Below are positions 7,351 through 16,028 of a stretch of 19,164 bases of DNA, in pieces. The stretch spans positions 1 through 19,164 of the forward strand of contig CANQHM010000022.1 of assembly GCA_947623845.1 (NCBI GenBank), read 5' to 3'. The position numbers and the translations under genes were made by a program. The notes beneath the pieces are model-generated. The model was not told where the DNA came from and ran no database searches. It saw nothing but the letters and a program-made list of their open reading frames with translations. This DNA comes from an uncultured Bacilli bacterium (GTDB lineage: Bacteria > Bacillota_I > Bacilli_A > RF39 > UBA660). Numbering within the stretch: position 1 is the first letter of the stretch; each line of letters begins with the position of its first letter.

Positions 7351-7369
7351 TTTTTTTATTTAGTAATAT
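7342..7369 (+). promoter_or_regulatory. Possible promoter of rodZ-pgsA
   Basis: TTGAAT (7342-7347), a 16-bp spacer and TAATAT (7364-7369). Both boxes match only 4 of 6 positions. The -35 would overlap the 3' end of rnpB, so the alternative is read-through from rnpB. Confidence 0.35.
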
Positions 7370-7385
7370 ATTTTAGGTAAAGGAA

Positions 7386-7865
7386 GTGTTTATCATAAAC
7401 CAGATTGGACTAACTTTAAAAGAAACACGGGAAAAGAATAGTATTAGTTTAGAAGAAGCGGGAAAAGATTTAGATATTAAACCTTTAATCTTAGCTAATA
7501 TTGAAGCCGGTAATATTGGGTGTTTTAAAGATATCTTTGAATTAAAAGAGTATATTGCGTCATATGCTAAATACTTAGGTTTAGATGCCCAAAAGATGGT
7601 TGATAAATTTAATGAATATTTATTTGAGTATACGTCAAAGATTCCCATTAAAGAAATTGAAGAAAAGATTAAAGAACAAAAGAAACAAGAAGATAGTGAA
7701 GATCGGGTATTTTCACCTTATACAAAACAAATTAATGTAAAAAATAAACACATTGTGTGGATTTATGTTATAATAGCAATAGTAGTGGCATTAGTAATAT
7801 TTTGGGCCGTGAAACAAATAACGGTTGATAATACCAAAACTAGTGTTGTTAGTGTTGTAAGATAG
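7386..7865 (+). CDS. rodZ: RodZ-like cytoskeletal/cell-shape membrane protein
   Basis: A 159-aa bitopic protein. The N-terminal helix-turn-helix domain (about 6-75, with IGLTLKETREKNSISLEEA) is that of RodZ, which links MreB to the wall-elongation machinery. A charged linker (about 86-118) and one membrane helix (about 122-141) leave only ~18 residues outside, much shorter than Bacillus RodZ. It lies 10 bp before pgsA, as ymfM (rodZ) does in Bacillus. The start is doubtful. The nearest canonical codon is GTG 7386, but that GTG is part of the ribosome binding site AAGGAAGTG (7380-7388). The correct spacing points to ATC 7392 or, better, ATA 7395, where the reading MNQIGLTLKETRE would match usual RodZ N-termini. 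No ATG exists nearby. Confidence 0.85.
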   Translation: MFIINQIGLTLKETREKNSISLEEAGKDLDIKPLILANIEAGNIGCFKDIFELKEYIASYAKYLGLDAQKMVDKFNEYLFEYTSKIPIKEIEEKIKEQKKQEDSEDRVFSPYTKQINVKNKHIVWIYVIIAIVVALVIFWAVKQITVDNTKTSVVSVVR

Positions 7866-7875
7866 GAGATTTTTT

Positions 7876-8481
7876 ATGAAATTAAATTTACCCAATAAAA
7901 TAACGGTGGCGAGGTTAGTGTTATCAGTTATTGTTTTAGTATTAATAGCGGTACCTTGGTATCAATTAGGAGTTTCTTGGCCAGTATTAATGGAAGTAAA
8001 AAATGTGGAGATCGAACTTAACTATATTATTGCGGGCGTTTTCTTCTTAATTGCTTCTGTTACCGATTTCCTAGATGGTCATATTGCAAGAAGTAGAAAT
8101 TTGGTTACGGACTTTGGCAAAACAATGGATGCGATTGCTGATAAAGTTTTAGTAAATGGAGTATTAATTGTTTTAGCGTATAATCATACTATTTCCGTTT
8201 TAGTACCAGTTATTATAGTAACAAGAGATATTGTTGTTGATGCTATTAGAACGGCTAGTAGTGGAAAAGGAAAAGTTATTCCTGCTTCATGGCCAGGGAA
8301 GATTAAAACCATATGTATGTTAATTGGTGTAACCTTAGCATTATTCTATAACTTACCATTTGAAATGTTTGGTATTTGGTTAGATGAAGCATTAATTGGA
8401 GTAGCAACTATCTTATCAATTTATTCCGGAGTTCAATATTATTTAGTTAATAAAGACTTTATATTTGGAGATAGTAAGTAA
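7876..8481 (+). CDS. pgsA: CDP-diacylglycerol-glycerol-3-phosphate 3-phosphatidyltransferase
   Basis: A 201-aa integral membrane enzyme that makes phosphatidylglycerol phosphate, the committed step to phosphatidylglycerol. The CDP-alcohol phosphotransferase motif is complete: D64-x2-D67-G68-x2-A71-R72-x8-G81-x3-D85-x3-D89. Several hydrophobic segments lie around it. The N-terminus MKLNLPNKITVARL is typical of PgsA. The ATG follows a GGAG site (7865-7868) that begins on the last base of the rodZ stop, so the two genes form one operon. A related phosphatidyltransferase of the same superfamily is possible, but rodZ linkage and sequence favour PgsA. Confidence 0.93.
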   Translation: MKLNLPNKITVARLVLSVIVLVLIAVPWYQLGVSWPVLMEVKNVEIELNYIIAGVFFLIASVTDFLDGHIARSRNLVTDFGKTMDAIADKVLVNGVLIVLAYNHTISVLVPVIIVTRDIVVDAIRTASSGKGKVIPASWPGKIKTICMLIGVTLALFYNLPFEMFGIWLDEALIGVATILSIYSGVQYYLVNKDFIFGDSK

Positions 8482-8483
8482 TT

Positions 8484-8506
8484 AAAAGGCCTTAAGGTCT
8501 TTTTTT
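8484..8506 (+). terminator. Intrinsic terminator of rodZ-pgsA
   Basis: AAAAGGCC (8484-8491), loop TTAA and GGTCTTTT (8496-8503, one G-T pair), continuing as a T7 run to 8506. It starts two bases after the pgsA stop. Confidence 0.85.
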
Positions 8507-8513
8507 AATAGAA

Positions 8514-8544
8514 AGATATTTATGAGGAGATTCAAATAATATCT
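8514..8544. repeat. Imperfect hairpin upstream of the M26 protease promoter
   Basis: AGATATT (8514-8520) and AATATCT (8538-8544) form a 7-bp stem with a 17-nt loop, 50 bp upstream of the promoter -35. It has no T tract. It may be chance in AT-rich DNA or a regulator site. I see nothing else in 8507-8593. Confidence 0.2.
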
Positions 8545-8593
8545 AATTTAGTTCGCGATAACCTTTAAATGGGCGATGAAAAGACATTTCTAC

Positions 8594-8622
8594 TTGCAAA
8601 AATCATATAAATATGGTAGAAT
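8594..8622 (+). promoter_or_regulatory. Promoter of the M26-type protease gene
   Basis: TTGCAA (8594-8599), a 17-bp spacer and TAGAAT (8617-8622), with an extended -10 TG at 8614-8615. The start codon lies 33 bp downstream, behind an AGGGGG ribosome binding site (8641-8646). Confidence 0.8.
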
Positions 8623-8654
8623 AAGACCTACAATTTATTTAGGGGGCTGGGTTT

Positions 8655-11600
8655 ATGAAAAAGAATAATATTTTTAAGTATTTATTAAGTATTTTATTAT
8701 TAGTTATAGTAGTGCCTATAACGGTTTTGGCCAAGGGAAAAATTACTTTAGATGTTGATAAAACGGATTTAGAAGTAGGAGATGTTATCACTGTTACCGC
8801 GAAGGTAAGTGAAAACACCGATTTATATGCTTTAAGTGCGGTTTTAAGTTATGATGAAAATGTTTTTGCACCGATAGATACGGAATCTTTCATTTTAGCT
8901 CATGATGCTTTAAGTATTATGTATAATCCCCTTAATAACAAGTTTGGGATTATTAATAAAGCGGGTAAAATTAATAAAGAATTATTTAAAGTAGAATTAC
9001 AAGTAAAAGATAATGCAAATGTTGGAAAGACCGAGATTGGGCTTACTAATATTACCTCATCTTCGGGAGAAAAAGTAGAAAATTATGATAAAGAAGTTGT
9101 AAGCCTTTATGTTTCTAGAGATGCTAAAGAAGGGGAAGAAATTCCTACTAATAAACCTTATGAAGTAGTAGAAGATAAAGAAAATGTAAATAAGACTTTT
9201 GCAATGAAAACTTTAATTATTGCGATTGCGGTATTAGTGTCTTTAATGCTTGTATGTGCTATTTATATAACCATAACGAAAAAAGATAAAAAGAATTTAA
9301 TTGTCGGAGTTGCGGTGACGACCGGAATTGTTTTAGTAACCTTTATTGTCATCTTAATATTTGCAAGTAATAAGAAAGACGTTAATAAAGATGGTCATAA
9401 AGATTATGATGATGCTAAAGATATTATGGAGTATTTATTAGATATTGAAGGTACCAAGAAAGATACAAATTCTAATGTTTCAAAACCAAGTTCTAATAAA
9501 AAACCAAATAATAATTTTGATTACGATGTTAATAATGATGGTAAAGTAGATATTGGGGACGTGGGAAGTAGTACGGAAGATGTTACCCAAGAAACAAATT
9601 ATAAAGTTAAATTAATTGAAAGAAATGTTAATGACATATATGTTAACAAAGGAAGTATTACTTTAGAGTTTGATGCCGAAGTAAGTCCTAATGAAGATCT
9701 TAGCGAAATTCGGATTGATGGTGTTTGGACGCCAGTTATTAAAAGTAATACACATTACAATGTTATTTTAGATACGCCTTTAGAAGCGGGCGTACATGAC
9801 TTTAAAATTACGGAAGTAAAACTTATTAATGGACGCGAAATTAAAGCTAAACTTACCATAACTAAAGAAATTTTAAAAGATGCTCCTTATGTGGATATGT
9901 TTAATATTAATGATACCGAAAATAGTTTAAATTTCCGATTAGAAGATAAAGATAACGCTTTTATTTCGGGAACAGTAGTAGTTACGGATCCATCTGGGGA
10001 AGATATTATTAGTGAAAAAGTAGAAGAAGAAAATCATTTTACTTATAAATTCTTAAAAGATACCTCTTATAATATTGTAGTTAAAGCCACATATGACTTA
10101 GATAGTGATAAACTTAATGATATTACAGGGGAACAAAATGTTTATGAAGATAAAATAATTTATCATCATGATTTTACGATATCTAATGATTATGATTTTA
10201 AAATTACCAATGTAGGAATTAGTGATGCCATATCTAAAGATGAAGACTTAGAAATTACTTTTGATAGTACCAATAATAATGGTTATGATGTGGAATATAT
10301 TGTAGTTAATAATACGGAATATGATATTGCAGAAAAGAAAGATAATCATTATAAAGTTATTTTAAAAGGGTATGATACAAGTACTTTTGGAAGATTTGAA
10401 CTTAATATCGATAAAGTAGTATTAGATAATTTAAAAGAATTTGATAGAGATAAAGATTATACTTTAAATCCTTTAACTTATACAGTATTAAAACATAATC
10501 CGGTAGTAGATAATATTAAATTAACGGAGGATAAAGATAATCAAGCTATTAAGGTCTCTTATAATCTTCAAGATGAAGATCAAACGTTAGATAACCTAAC
10601 GGTAGTTTTAGTAGATTCTAATGATAAGATTATTGAAAAACTAGAAGATGTTAAGGAAGATAATCTATCTTTATCTTATAAAGGAACTAAAGATGGAAGA
10701 TATACCGTTAAATTTTTAGGAACGGTTAATTTAGGTACGGAAAGACATATTTATCAAGATAAAAAACTAGGGGAAGAAAGTATTCTTACGCAACAAGATA
10801 TTTATATTACGGATGTTTTAGTAACTAATGTTTACCCAGTTAAAGGCGAAGCTAAATATAAGATTACTTATAAATTATATGTTGCTGATTATATAAAGAA
10901 ATATAGTAATAATAGAAGTTATAATACTTTATCTGCTGTGACCATTAATGGTTTAAATTATAATGCCGAAAGAGCTAGTGGGGAATTTACGTCTAATGTA
11001 AGTTTTACAATTCCAAAAGAAGCAGGAGTTGTAGATATTGTGGCAACGAGAGTTCAATTACAATATGAAGATTACAACAATAATGCGCGCGAATATTTCT
11101 CTATCGCCCCATATAAAACCCAAATTGATGTTTTAAAAGATAAACCTTCTATTGAAAACTTAAGAATTTTAGAAGAAGATTACGATAAGGGTAGTGTAAC
11201 GATGTCCTTTGATGTTAAAGAAGATAAGGGCGGATTTATGGCTGGTCAAGTAAAACTAGGGGATGAATCTAAAGGTATCGTCGTGGGAAATAATAAAGTT
11301 ACGTTTGAAAATGCTAAGAAAGACACTAAAACATCTTTAAAATTCTTTGCTGATTATGACTTAGATAGTAATATGTTACCTAATGAAAGTCCAGAAAAGA
11401 ATAAACATTATAATGAAGAGATTTATAGTACGGAGTATACTTTAATTGATAATAAAGTTTATGATAAAATTACTTTAACTAATGTTAATAGTACGAAAAA
11501 ATATTATGAAAAACATGAGAGTATTGGATTAAACTTTAATATTGAAGGATTAGATTCAACTTATAATTTAGAAGTAGTTAAAGTAATAATTAGAGATAAA

Positions 11601-14600
11601 GAATATGAGGTAACTTTAACGGAGAATGGTTATAATGTTTTAGTTGATGGATTTACTAGTTCAGGAGTTAAAGACCTTACTATTAAAGATATCATTTTAA
11701 ATAATGGTAAGCAAATAACTTTAAAAGAACCTAAAACTTTAGAAATAGAAGTATTAAAAACTGCCGTAAGTATTGATAATTATAGTTATGATATTAAAGA
11801 TAAAGAAATAAATCTTAATATTACGGTAAAAGATGCTGATCACTCTGTTAATAAAGATGAAGATATAAGAGTAGAAGTATATAATGAAGATAATGAATTA
11901 ATTACTAAAATGCCTTATCAAGATAAATTAACAATTAAGAAAGATGATAATACTTTAAGATATTATGTTAAAGTGTTAGCTAGTTATGACCGGGATATAA
12001 CTTTAAAAGGTGAAAACTATTATGAAAATAAAGAAATATTAAATGAAGTAATTTCTTTAGAGAAGAATTATATTGATTTAAAAGATATAACTAATGTTAC
12101 TTTATATAAAGAAGAAGATGACAAAGTTAAAGAAATTAGTGAAGTAAATGTTAATGATATAAAAGATAATGTAAAAGATTACTATTTAGAAATAACATTA
12201 AATGAAATGCCTTCAATTCGTAGTAAGATTAAAAAAGTTTTAATTGAAAATGATAGTTTAGTTTTAGTCTTAGAAAGTAAATATATTACCAAAGATAGTG
12301 AAGATGGAGCAAAAGTAGTTTTTGGTAAAATTGTAAATGGTATTGCTACTAATGAAGCGAAACCAGAAACCTTTGCATCATTTATTCAAAGAATTAAAGC
12401 TGATCCTAAGGGTGAGTATGTTTTAAAAAGTAATTTAGATGCAGAAGGTATAAGTATTAGTGAAGAAGCTTATATTCCAGAATTTAAAGGAACTTTAGAT
12501 GGTAATGGTTATACTATTAAAAATTTAGCTTACCCATTATTTGATAAAGTAGATGGAGCAACAATTACTAATTTAAAAATTGAAAGAGCAAACTTAGTTA
12601 CAACGACTGCGCACGGAGTTTTAGCAAATAGTATTAATAAATCAACTATTAGTAATGTTTTAATTGATATCGTTTCTAAAAAAGATAGTGCTGGAGTATT
12701 TGGAAGTATTGGAGGGACTATCGAGGGTAGTACCATTGAAAATGTTAAAGCAAGTGGTTTAAGTATTGGAATTGCAGGAACTAATCAACAAATTGGTGGT
12801 ATTGCGGGAGTTTTAAGAAATTCAACGATTAAAAATAGTTATGCTAATGGAACATTTACTGGTGGTTGGAACTATCGTGGGGGACTTGTTGGTAATATTA
12901 CGGCACCTTCTACTATCGAAAACTGTTATAGTAAAGTAAGTATTACTAGTGGTTATGATGGTAACCTAGCATGTGGTATTGCTTGTGGTGGCGAAGGTAA
13001 GTTTATTAATAACGTAAGTTTAAGTACTGGTGGTATAGTAAACAAAATAGCATCTGGTTATAAAGAAAGTGAAAATAACTACTACTTAGGAAGCAAAACT
13101 GATGTATCAGAAAATACAGTAGGAATGAATGCTATAACCGAAAATGAAGTTAATAAAACTTTATTTGAAACGAAAGCGAAATTTAATGGTGATGTATGGA
13201 ACTTAAAAGATATTTCGATAAATAACTTACCAAGTCTTAATAGTGAGAAAGTAAGCAAGATAAATACAGCTGAAGTAAAAGATATATATGATCCAAATAA
13301 AGAAATGTTATATAACAACTTGGCTTTATTAATGCCATTCTATGATAGTGAAAAGATTGTTAAGAGTGGGGAAAATATTGAAGTTGATAACATTTTAAAT
13401 ACCGAAGAAATTGAACATATAGTTCCTGTGGACGAAACTGGAAATGTAGTTACTTATTTAACTACAGATAAACCTAATAAAATAGTTAAAATTAAAGTAG
13501 TATTTAAAAATGGGGAGAAAAGAAAATATGATGTTCGTTATGAAAATACTTTTGATATGATAGCAAGTTATCGAATATCTTATTTAAAAGTCGATTATAC
13601 CTTTAATCATTATATAATTGATAGTAATTCTCAATTAGTTAATAATTTAACTAACTACTTAGCAGGATTAAAATATGAAGATAGCTTAGATACTTTAACT
13701 CCTTCTGTAGATAGTAGATTATATAAAGAATTCTATCATGATGTTACTCAAAATGAGTTAAAAGAATTTGTGTTAAAATACTTATCTAATAGTAATTATA
13801 CTAATACCTCTAGTGATAGAGTTATAAATGATTACTTAGAAAGAGAAATTAAAGCAAGTGGAAAATTAGAAAAAGCTTTATATGTATATAATTACTTTAG
13901 AAGATTCTATAGTTTAAGTATTGATGGTATTATGTTAAATGATTTAGTATTATTTAATTCGACGGGATTTAGCAAAGAATTAACTATTGATGGTATTGCT
14001 AGTGAATACTTAGCTAATGAAGCAAACTTTAATACTAATGGTACTAGTGATGCTTATGATAGAACATTATATAAATATACGAAGATTAAAACTATTCCAA
14101 AATTCCTAGAATATTGGGTAAAAGGAGTAGGTAGTGAAAATGTTGCTGATTGGTATGCTAATTCTTATAAAGGACTTTTAAGAGAAGTTAAAGTAACAGA
14201 TAGAGATGATATACTATATCGTTTATGGGATCATATTAGTTATGAAGATAGTAATCATGCAGTATGGTTTAACTATGCTTTACCATTATTAACTTTACCA
14301 GAAAACTCTAGTTATATAATTTCTACACCAACCCAATTCTTAATTGGATCTTTAAGAACTTATATGGTAAATCCTAATGACCCAGGAGAGATGGATAAGT
14401 TTATTAATGAAAAGTTAAATGTTTATTTAGCAAGAATGCAAGATTATTTTGATACGGCTGCTAGTATTTTAATTAGTGAAAAATACTTTAATGAAATTCA
14501 TGGTATTCAAGTAGATAAGCGCTATACTTATGATGAAAATGGTAACTATATGTTCCAAACTCCATATATAACGCAAGAACCATTCCATAAAAACTTTAAT

Positions 14601-15797
14601 GAAGTCGTAGGAGTCTGGGCGCATGCCGATGGTAATGCGGCGACATCTAATGGAACATTTATCTTCTGGAGAGCATATGCGGCCTTAGATAGTTATTGGA
14701 CATTTGGGACATGGTCACATGAAACGGCGCATAATGTTGATGCTAGATTATTCTTAAAGAATAATGGTCGTAGATATGATGCCGGTGGCGAAGATTATGC
14801 TGATGGTAACTTAACCCAAAGATTCTATGATGGGGATATTATCATGAACTTATCATTCCATTATAATCCAGGAGAAAGTATTGCTTCGAACCTTGTTCCT
14901 GATCGAATTAAAGGTCCACAAAAGGTTCAAGATTTCTATCGTAAATTATTTGAAACATTATATATTATGGATTATCTTGAAGCAAAAGCCTTCTTAACCT
15001 TAACACCAGCGGAACAAGCGGCTTTAGCAGTACAAGCAAGTTACCCTAATGAAGATCAATATCCAGATGAAAAAGATATTCGTTTAAGATATAAATATAC
15101 GTTATATCAATCATTAAATGAAGAAGCCTTTAAAACGATGGGATTAAAATCATTAGAAAACTTATATGATAATCATCTTGTAATTTATCCAGGAATCATT
15201 TATTCAACGATTGGAGATAACCGTTATGGTGGGGAGAATATCTTAAAGGCGCGTTGGTATCAACCACATAATGATTATGGAAGACCTGACTCATACTCAC
15301 TAAAATGGTTTGCTTATGAAATGCTTGGATTAAAAGGTTATGATGAGGGTTATATCGAATACTATAGTAATATTCATGCTAATGCTGATGGTACTAAGAA
15401 TGACTTAATGGCTTTAAGAAGAATATTAGGTGATGAAACAGCTACATTTAAATCTTATAAATTAGGTAGATTTGAGGAAGTTGCTAAAAATATTCAATAT
15501 GTTCAATATATTGATATTAATGAAACTTATAATAAAATACTTAATGCTTTAAAAACAGATGCGGCATTCGTTATTGCAGAAGAAAAACGCGCTTGGGAAA
15601 CATACCCAGTGGAAGATGACACTTCTAAAACTAATCGTAATAATATAATCTCTTCCGCAAGAGCTTATAAGAATAGAGAGGATGTTAGAAAGAATATCTT
15701 CTATACCCTTAAAAATAGTACGAATGACTTTGTTTTAGAAGTATATGATACATCTAAAACACAAGCTATTACAGCTTTTAGTACAACAGAAAATTAA
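8655..15797 (+). CDS. Giant surface metalloprotease, peptidase M26 (IgA1 protease/Zmp) type
   Basis: A 2380-aa exported, membrane-anchored protein. Visible parts in order: signal peptide (1-26); cohesin-like domain (about 28-153); two membrane helices (about 184-208 and 215-237) joined by a short Lys-rich loop; two DxNxDG calcium-loop repeats as in dockerins (D242-D253, D291-D302); alternating Ig-like modules (about 316-1230); a beta-helix/GLUG-type region (about 1240-1480, e.g. GGIAGVLRNSTIKNSYANG); and a large catalytic region (about 1530-2380). The catalytic region holds HETAH (2022-2026) and a downstream Glu2046 in GGEDYADG. This gluzincin pattern, with GLUG repeats in front, is characteristic of streptococcal IgA1 proteases and ZmpA/B/C, which likewise carry N-terminal paired membrane helices. 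No LPxTG motif was seen. The substrate is unknown; IgA or mucosal glycoproteins are guesses. It is monocistronic, with its own promoter and terminator. Confidence 0.85.
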   Translation: MKKNNIFKYLLSILLLVIVVPITVLAKGKITLDVDKTDLEVGDVITVTAKVSENTDLYALSAVLSYDENVFAPIDTESFILAHDALSIMYNPLNNKFGIINKAGKINKELFKVELQVKDNANVGKTEIGLTNITSSSGEKVENYDKEVVSLYVSRDAKEGEEIPTNKPYEVVEDKENVNKTFAMKTLIIAIAVLVSLMLVCAIYITITKKDKKNLIVGVAVTTGIVLVTFIVILIFASNKKDVNKDGHKDYDDAKDIMEYLLDIEGTKKDTNSNVSKPSSNKKPNNNFDYDVNNDGKVDIGDVGSSTEDVTQETNYKVKLIERNVNDIYVNKGSITLEFDAEVSPNEDLSEIRIDGVWTPVIKSNTHYNVILDTPLEAGVHDFKITEVKLINGREIKAKLTITKEILKDAPYVDMFNINDTENSLNFRLEDKDNAFISGTVVVTDPSGEDIISEKVEEENHFTYKFLKDTSYNIVVKATYDLDSDKLNDITGEQNVYEDKIIYHHDFTISNDYDFKITNVGISDAISKDEDLEITFDSTNNNGYDVEYIVVNNTEYDIAEKKDNHYKVILKGYDTSTFGRFELNIDKVVLDNLKEFDRDKDYTLNPLTYTVLKHNPVVDNIKLTEDKDNQAIKVSYNLQDEDQTLDNLTVVLVDSNDKIIEKLEDVKEDNLSLSYKGTKDGRYTVKFLGTVNLGTERHIYQDKKLGEESILTQQDIYITDVLVTNVYPVKGEAKYKITYKLYVADYIKKYSNNRSYNTLSAVTINGLNYNAERASGEFTSNVSFTIPKEAGVVDIVATRVQLQYEDYNNNAREYFSIAPYKTQIDVLKDKPSIENLRILEEDYDKGSVTMSFDVKEDKGGFMAGQVKLGDESKGIVVGNNKVTFENAKKDTKTSLKFFADYDLDSNMLPNESPEKNKHYNEEIYSTEYTLIDNKVYDKITLTNVNSTKKYYEKHESIGLNFNIEGLDSTYNLEVVKVIIRDKEYEVTLTENGYNVLVDGFTSSGVKDLTIKDIILNNGKQITLKEPKTLEIEVLKTAVSIDNYSYDIKDKEINLNITVKDADHSVNKDEDIRVEVYNEDNELITKMPYQDKLTIKKDDNTLRYYVKVLASYDRDITLKGENYYENKEILNEVISLEKNYIDLKDITNVTLYKEEDDKVKEISEVNVNDIKDNVKDYYLEITLNEMPSIRSKIKKVLIENDSLVLVLESKYITKDSEDGAKVVFGKIVNGIATNEAKPETFASFIQRIKADPKGEYVLKSNLDAEGISISEEAYIPEFKGTLDGNGYTIKNLAYPLFDKVDGATITNLKIERANLVTTTAHGVLANSINKSTISNVLIDIVSKKDSAGVFGSIGGTIEGSTIENVKASGLSIGIAGTNQQIGGIAGVLRNSTIKNSYANGTFTGGWNYRGGLVGNITAPSTIENCYSKVSITSGYDGNLACGIACGGEGKFINNVSLSTGGIVNKIASGYKESENNYYLGSKTDVSENTVGMNAITENEVNKTLFETKAKFNGDVWNLKDISINNLPSLNSEKVSKINTAEVKDIYDPNKEMLYNNLALLMPFYDSEKIVKSGENIEVDNILNTEEIEHIVPVDETGNVVTYLTTDKPNKIVKIKVVFKNGEKRKYDVRYENTFDMIASYRISYLKVDYTFNHYIIDSNSQLVNNLTNYLAGLKYEDSLDTLTPSVDSRLYKEFYHDVTQNELKEFVLKYLSNSNYTNTSSDRVINDYLEREIKASGKLEKALYVYNYFRRFYSLSIDGIMLNDLVLFNSTGFSKELTIDGIASEYLANEANFNTNGTSDAYDRTLYKYTKIKTIPKFLEYWVKGVGSENVADWYANSYKGLLREVKVTDRDDILYRLWDHISYEDSNHAVWFNYALPLLTLPENSSYIISTPTQFLIGSLRTYMVNPNDPGEMDKFINEKLNVYLARMQDYFDTAASILISEKYFNEIHGIQVDKRYTYDENGNYMFQTPYITQEPFHKNFNEVVGVWAHADGNAATSNGTFIFWRAYAALDSYWTFGTWSHETAHNVDARLFLKNNGRRYDAGGEDYADGNLTQRFYDGDIIMNLSFHYNPGESIASNLVPDRIKGPQKVQDFYRKLFETLYIMDYLEAKAFLTLTPAEQAALAVQASYPNEDQYPDEKDIRLRYKYTLYQSLNEEAFKTMGLKSLENLYDNHLVIYPGIIYSTIGDNRYGGENILKARWYQPHNDYGRPDSYSLKWFAYEMLGLKGYDEGYIEYYSNIHANADGTKNDLMALRRILGDETATFKSYKLGRFEEVAKNIQYVQYIDINETYNKILNALKTDAAFVIAEEKRAWETYPVEDDTSKTNRNNIISSARAYKNREDVRKNIFYTLKNSTNDFVLEVYDTSKTQAITAFSTTEN
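9600..12344 (+). repeat. Alternating two-module repeat array within the M26-type protein
   Basis: Residues about 316-1230 contain diverged tandem modules in the pattern B-(A-B)x4. A modules begin near residues 410, 615, 830 and 1037 (period 205-215 aa), each with a start like P-x-V-D-N-I followed by a beta-strand and an acidic D-x-D loop. B modules follow, with a 'D-I-x-I-T-N-V' start and an 'I-x-N-x-x-Y' core, ending near '...T-x-x-V-L-K'. They look like beta-sandwich spacer or adhesion domains. The repeat is seen at protein level; the DNA copies are too diverged to be a recent tandem duplication. Confidence 0.6.
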
Positions 15798-15826
15798 AAC
15801 TAAGCAATTTCGGTTGCTTAGTTTTT
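15796..15826 (+). terminator. Strong intrinsic terminator of the M26-type gene
   Basis: A perfect 12-bp stem, AAAACTAAGCAA (15796-15807) with TTGCTTAGTTTT (15814-15825), loop TTTCGG and a T run. The stem begins with the last bases of the stop codon. The A/T-symmetric stem could also act on the opposite strand. Confidence 0.95.
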
Positions 15827-15860
15827 ATACTATTTTATCGAAAAAATAACGGGAAATCTC

Positions 15861-15889
15861 TTGACAGTATCTAAAAAAAGTAGTATTTT
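15861..15889 (+). promoter_or_regulatory. Promoter upstream of the leader ORF and RSH gene
   Basis: A perfect TTGACA (15861-15866), a 17-bp spacer and TATTTT (15884-15889). The predicted start near 15896 gives a leader of about 175 nt before the RSH start codon, containing a short ORF and a terminator. I see no other promoter between here and the RSH gene. Confidence 0.75.
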
Positions 15890-15917
15890 AAGAATTGATA
15901 TTTTGTGAGAGGTATAT

Positions 15918-16028
15918 ATGGAGAATAAAAAGAAGTTTTCAAAATTAATTTTTTATTATATTAAAAAATTATATATTGATATAATTTCTTTTAAAACGGT
16001 ACTTCTCTTAAGAAAAAGTATGACATAA
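15918..16028 (+). CDS. 36-aa leader peptide or small basic protein
   Basis: ATG 15918 has GAGAGG (15907-15912) 5 nt upstream and a TTGACA promoter 52 bp upstream. The 36-codon frame ends in TAA at 16026. The product is Lys-rich (MENKKKFSKLIFYYIKK at the start) with hydrophobic/aromatic faces, and ends FKTVLLLRKSMT. The last part has three Leu codons in a row, CTT CTC TTA (16002-16010). The first two appear rare in this AT-rich window, where TTA dominates. The last three codons form the left arm of the terminator at 16018-16054, so a ribosome finishing the ORF would cover that arm. This suggests a regulatory leader peptide for the RSH gene. A free-standing amphipathic peptide is the alternative; no family is recognised. 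Confidence 0.45.
   Translation: MENKKKFSKLIFYYIKKLYIDIISFKTVLLLRKSMT

Noticed and set aside
7373..7648. Minus-strand frame opposite rodZ
   Set aside because: Antisense to the conserved RodZ helix-turn-helix; no signals.
8507..8593. Riboswitch or T-box upstream of the M26-type gene
   Set aside because: No conserved riboswitch or T-box core is visible, and the region lies upstream of the promoter so would not be in the transcript.
8655..9600. LPxTG sortase signal near the N-terminus of the M26-type protein, as in streptococcal homologues
   Set aside because: No LPxTG was found; IPTNK (163-167) is not a sorting signal. Anchoring is better explained by the helix pair.
12530..13318. Minus-strand frames inside the M26-type gene
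   Set aside because: Shadows of the long + strand gene, without start signals.
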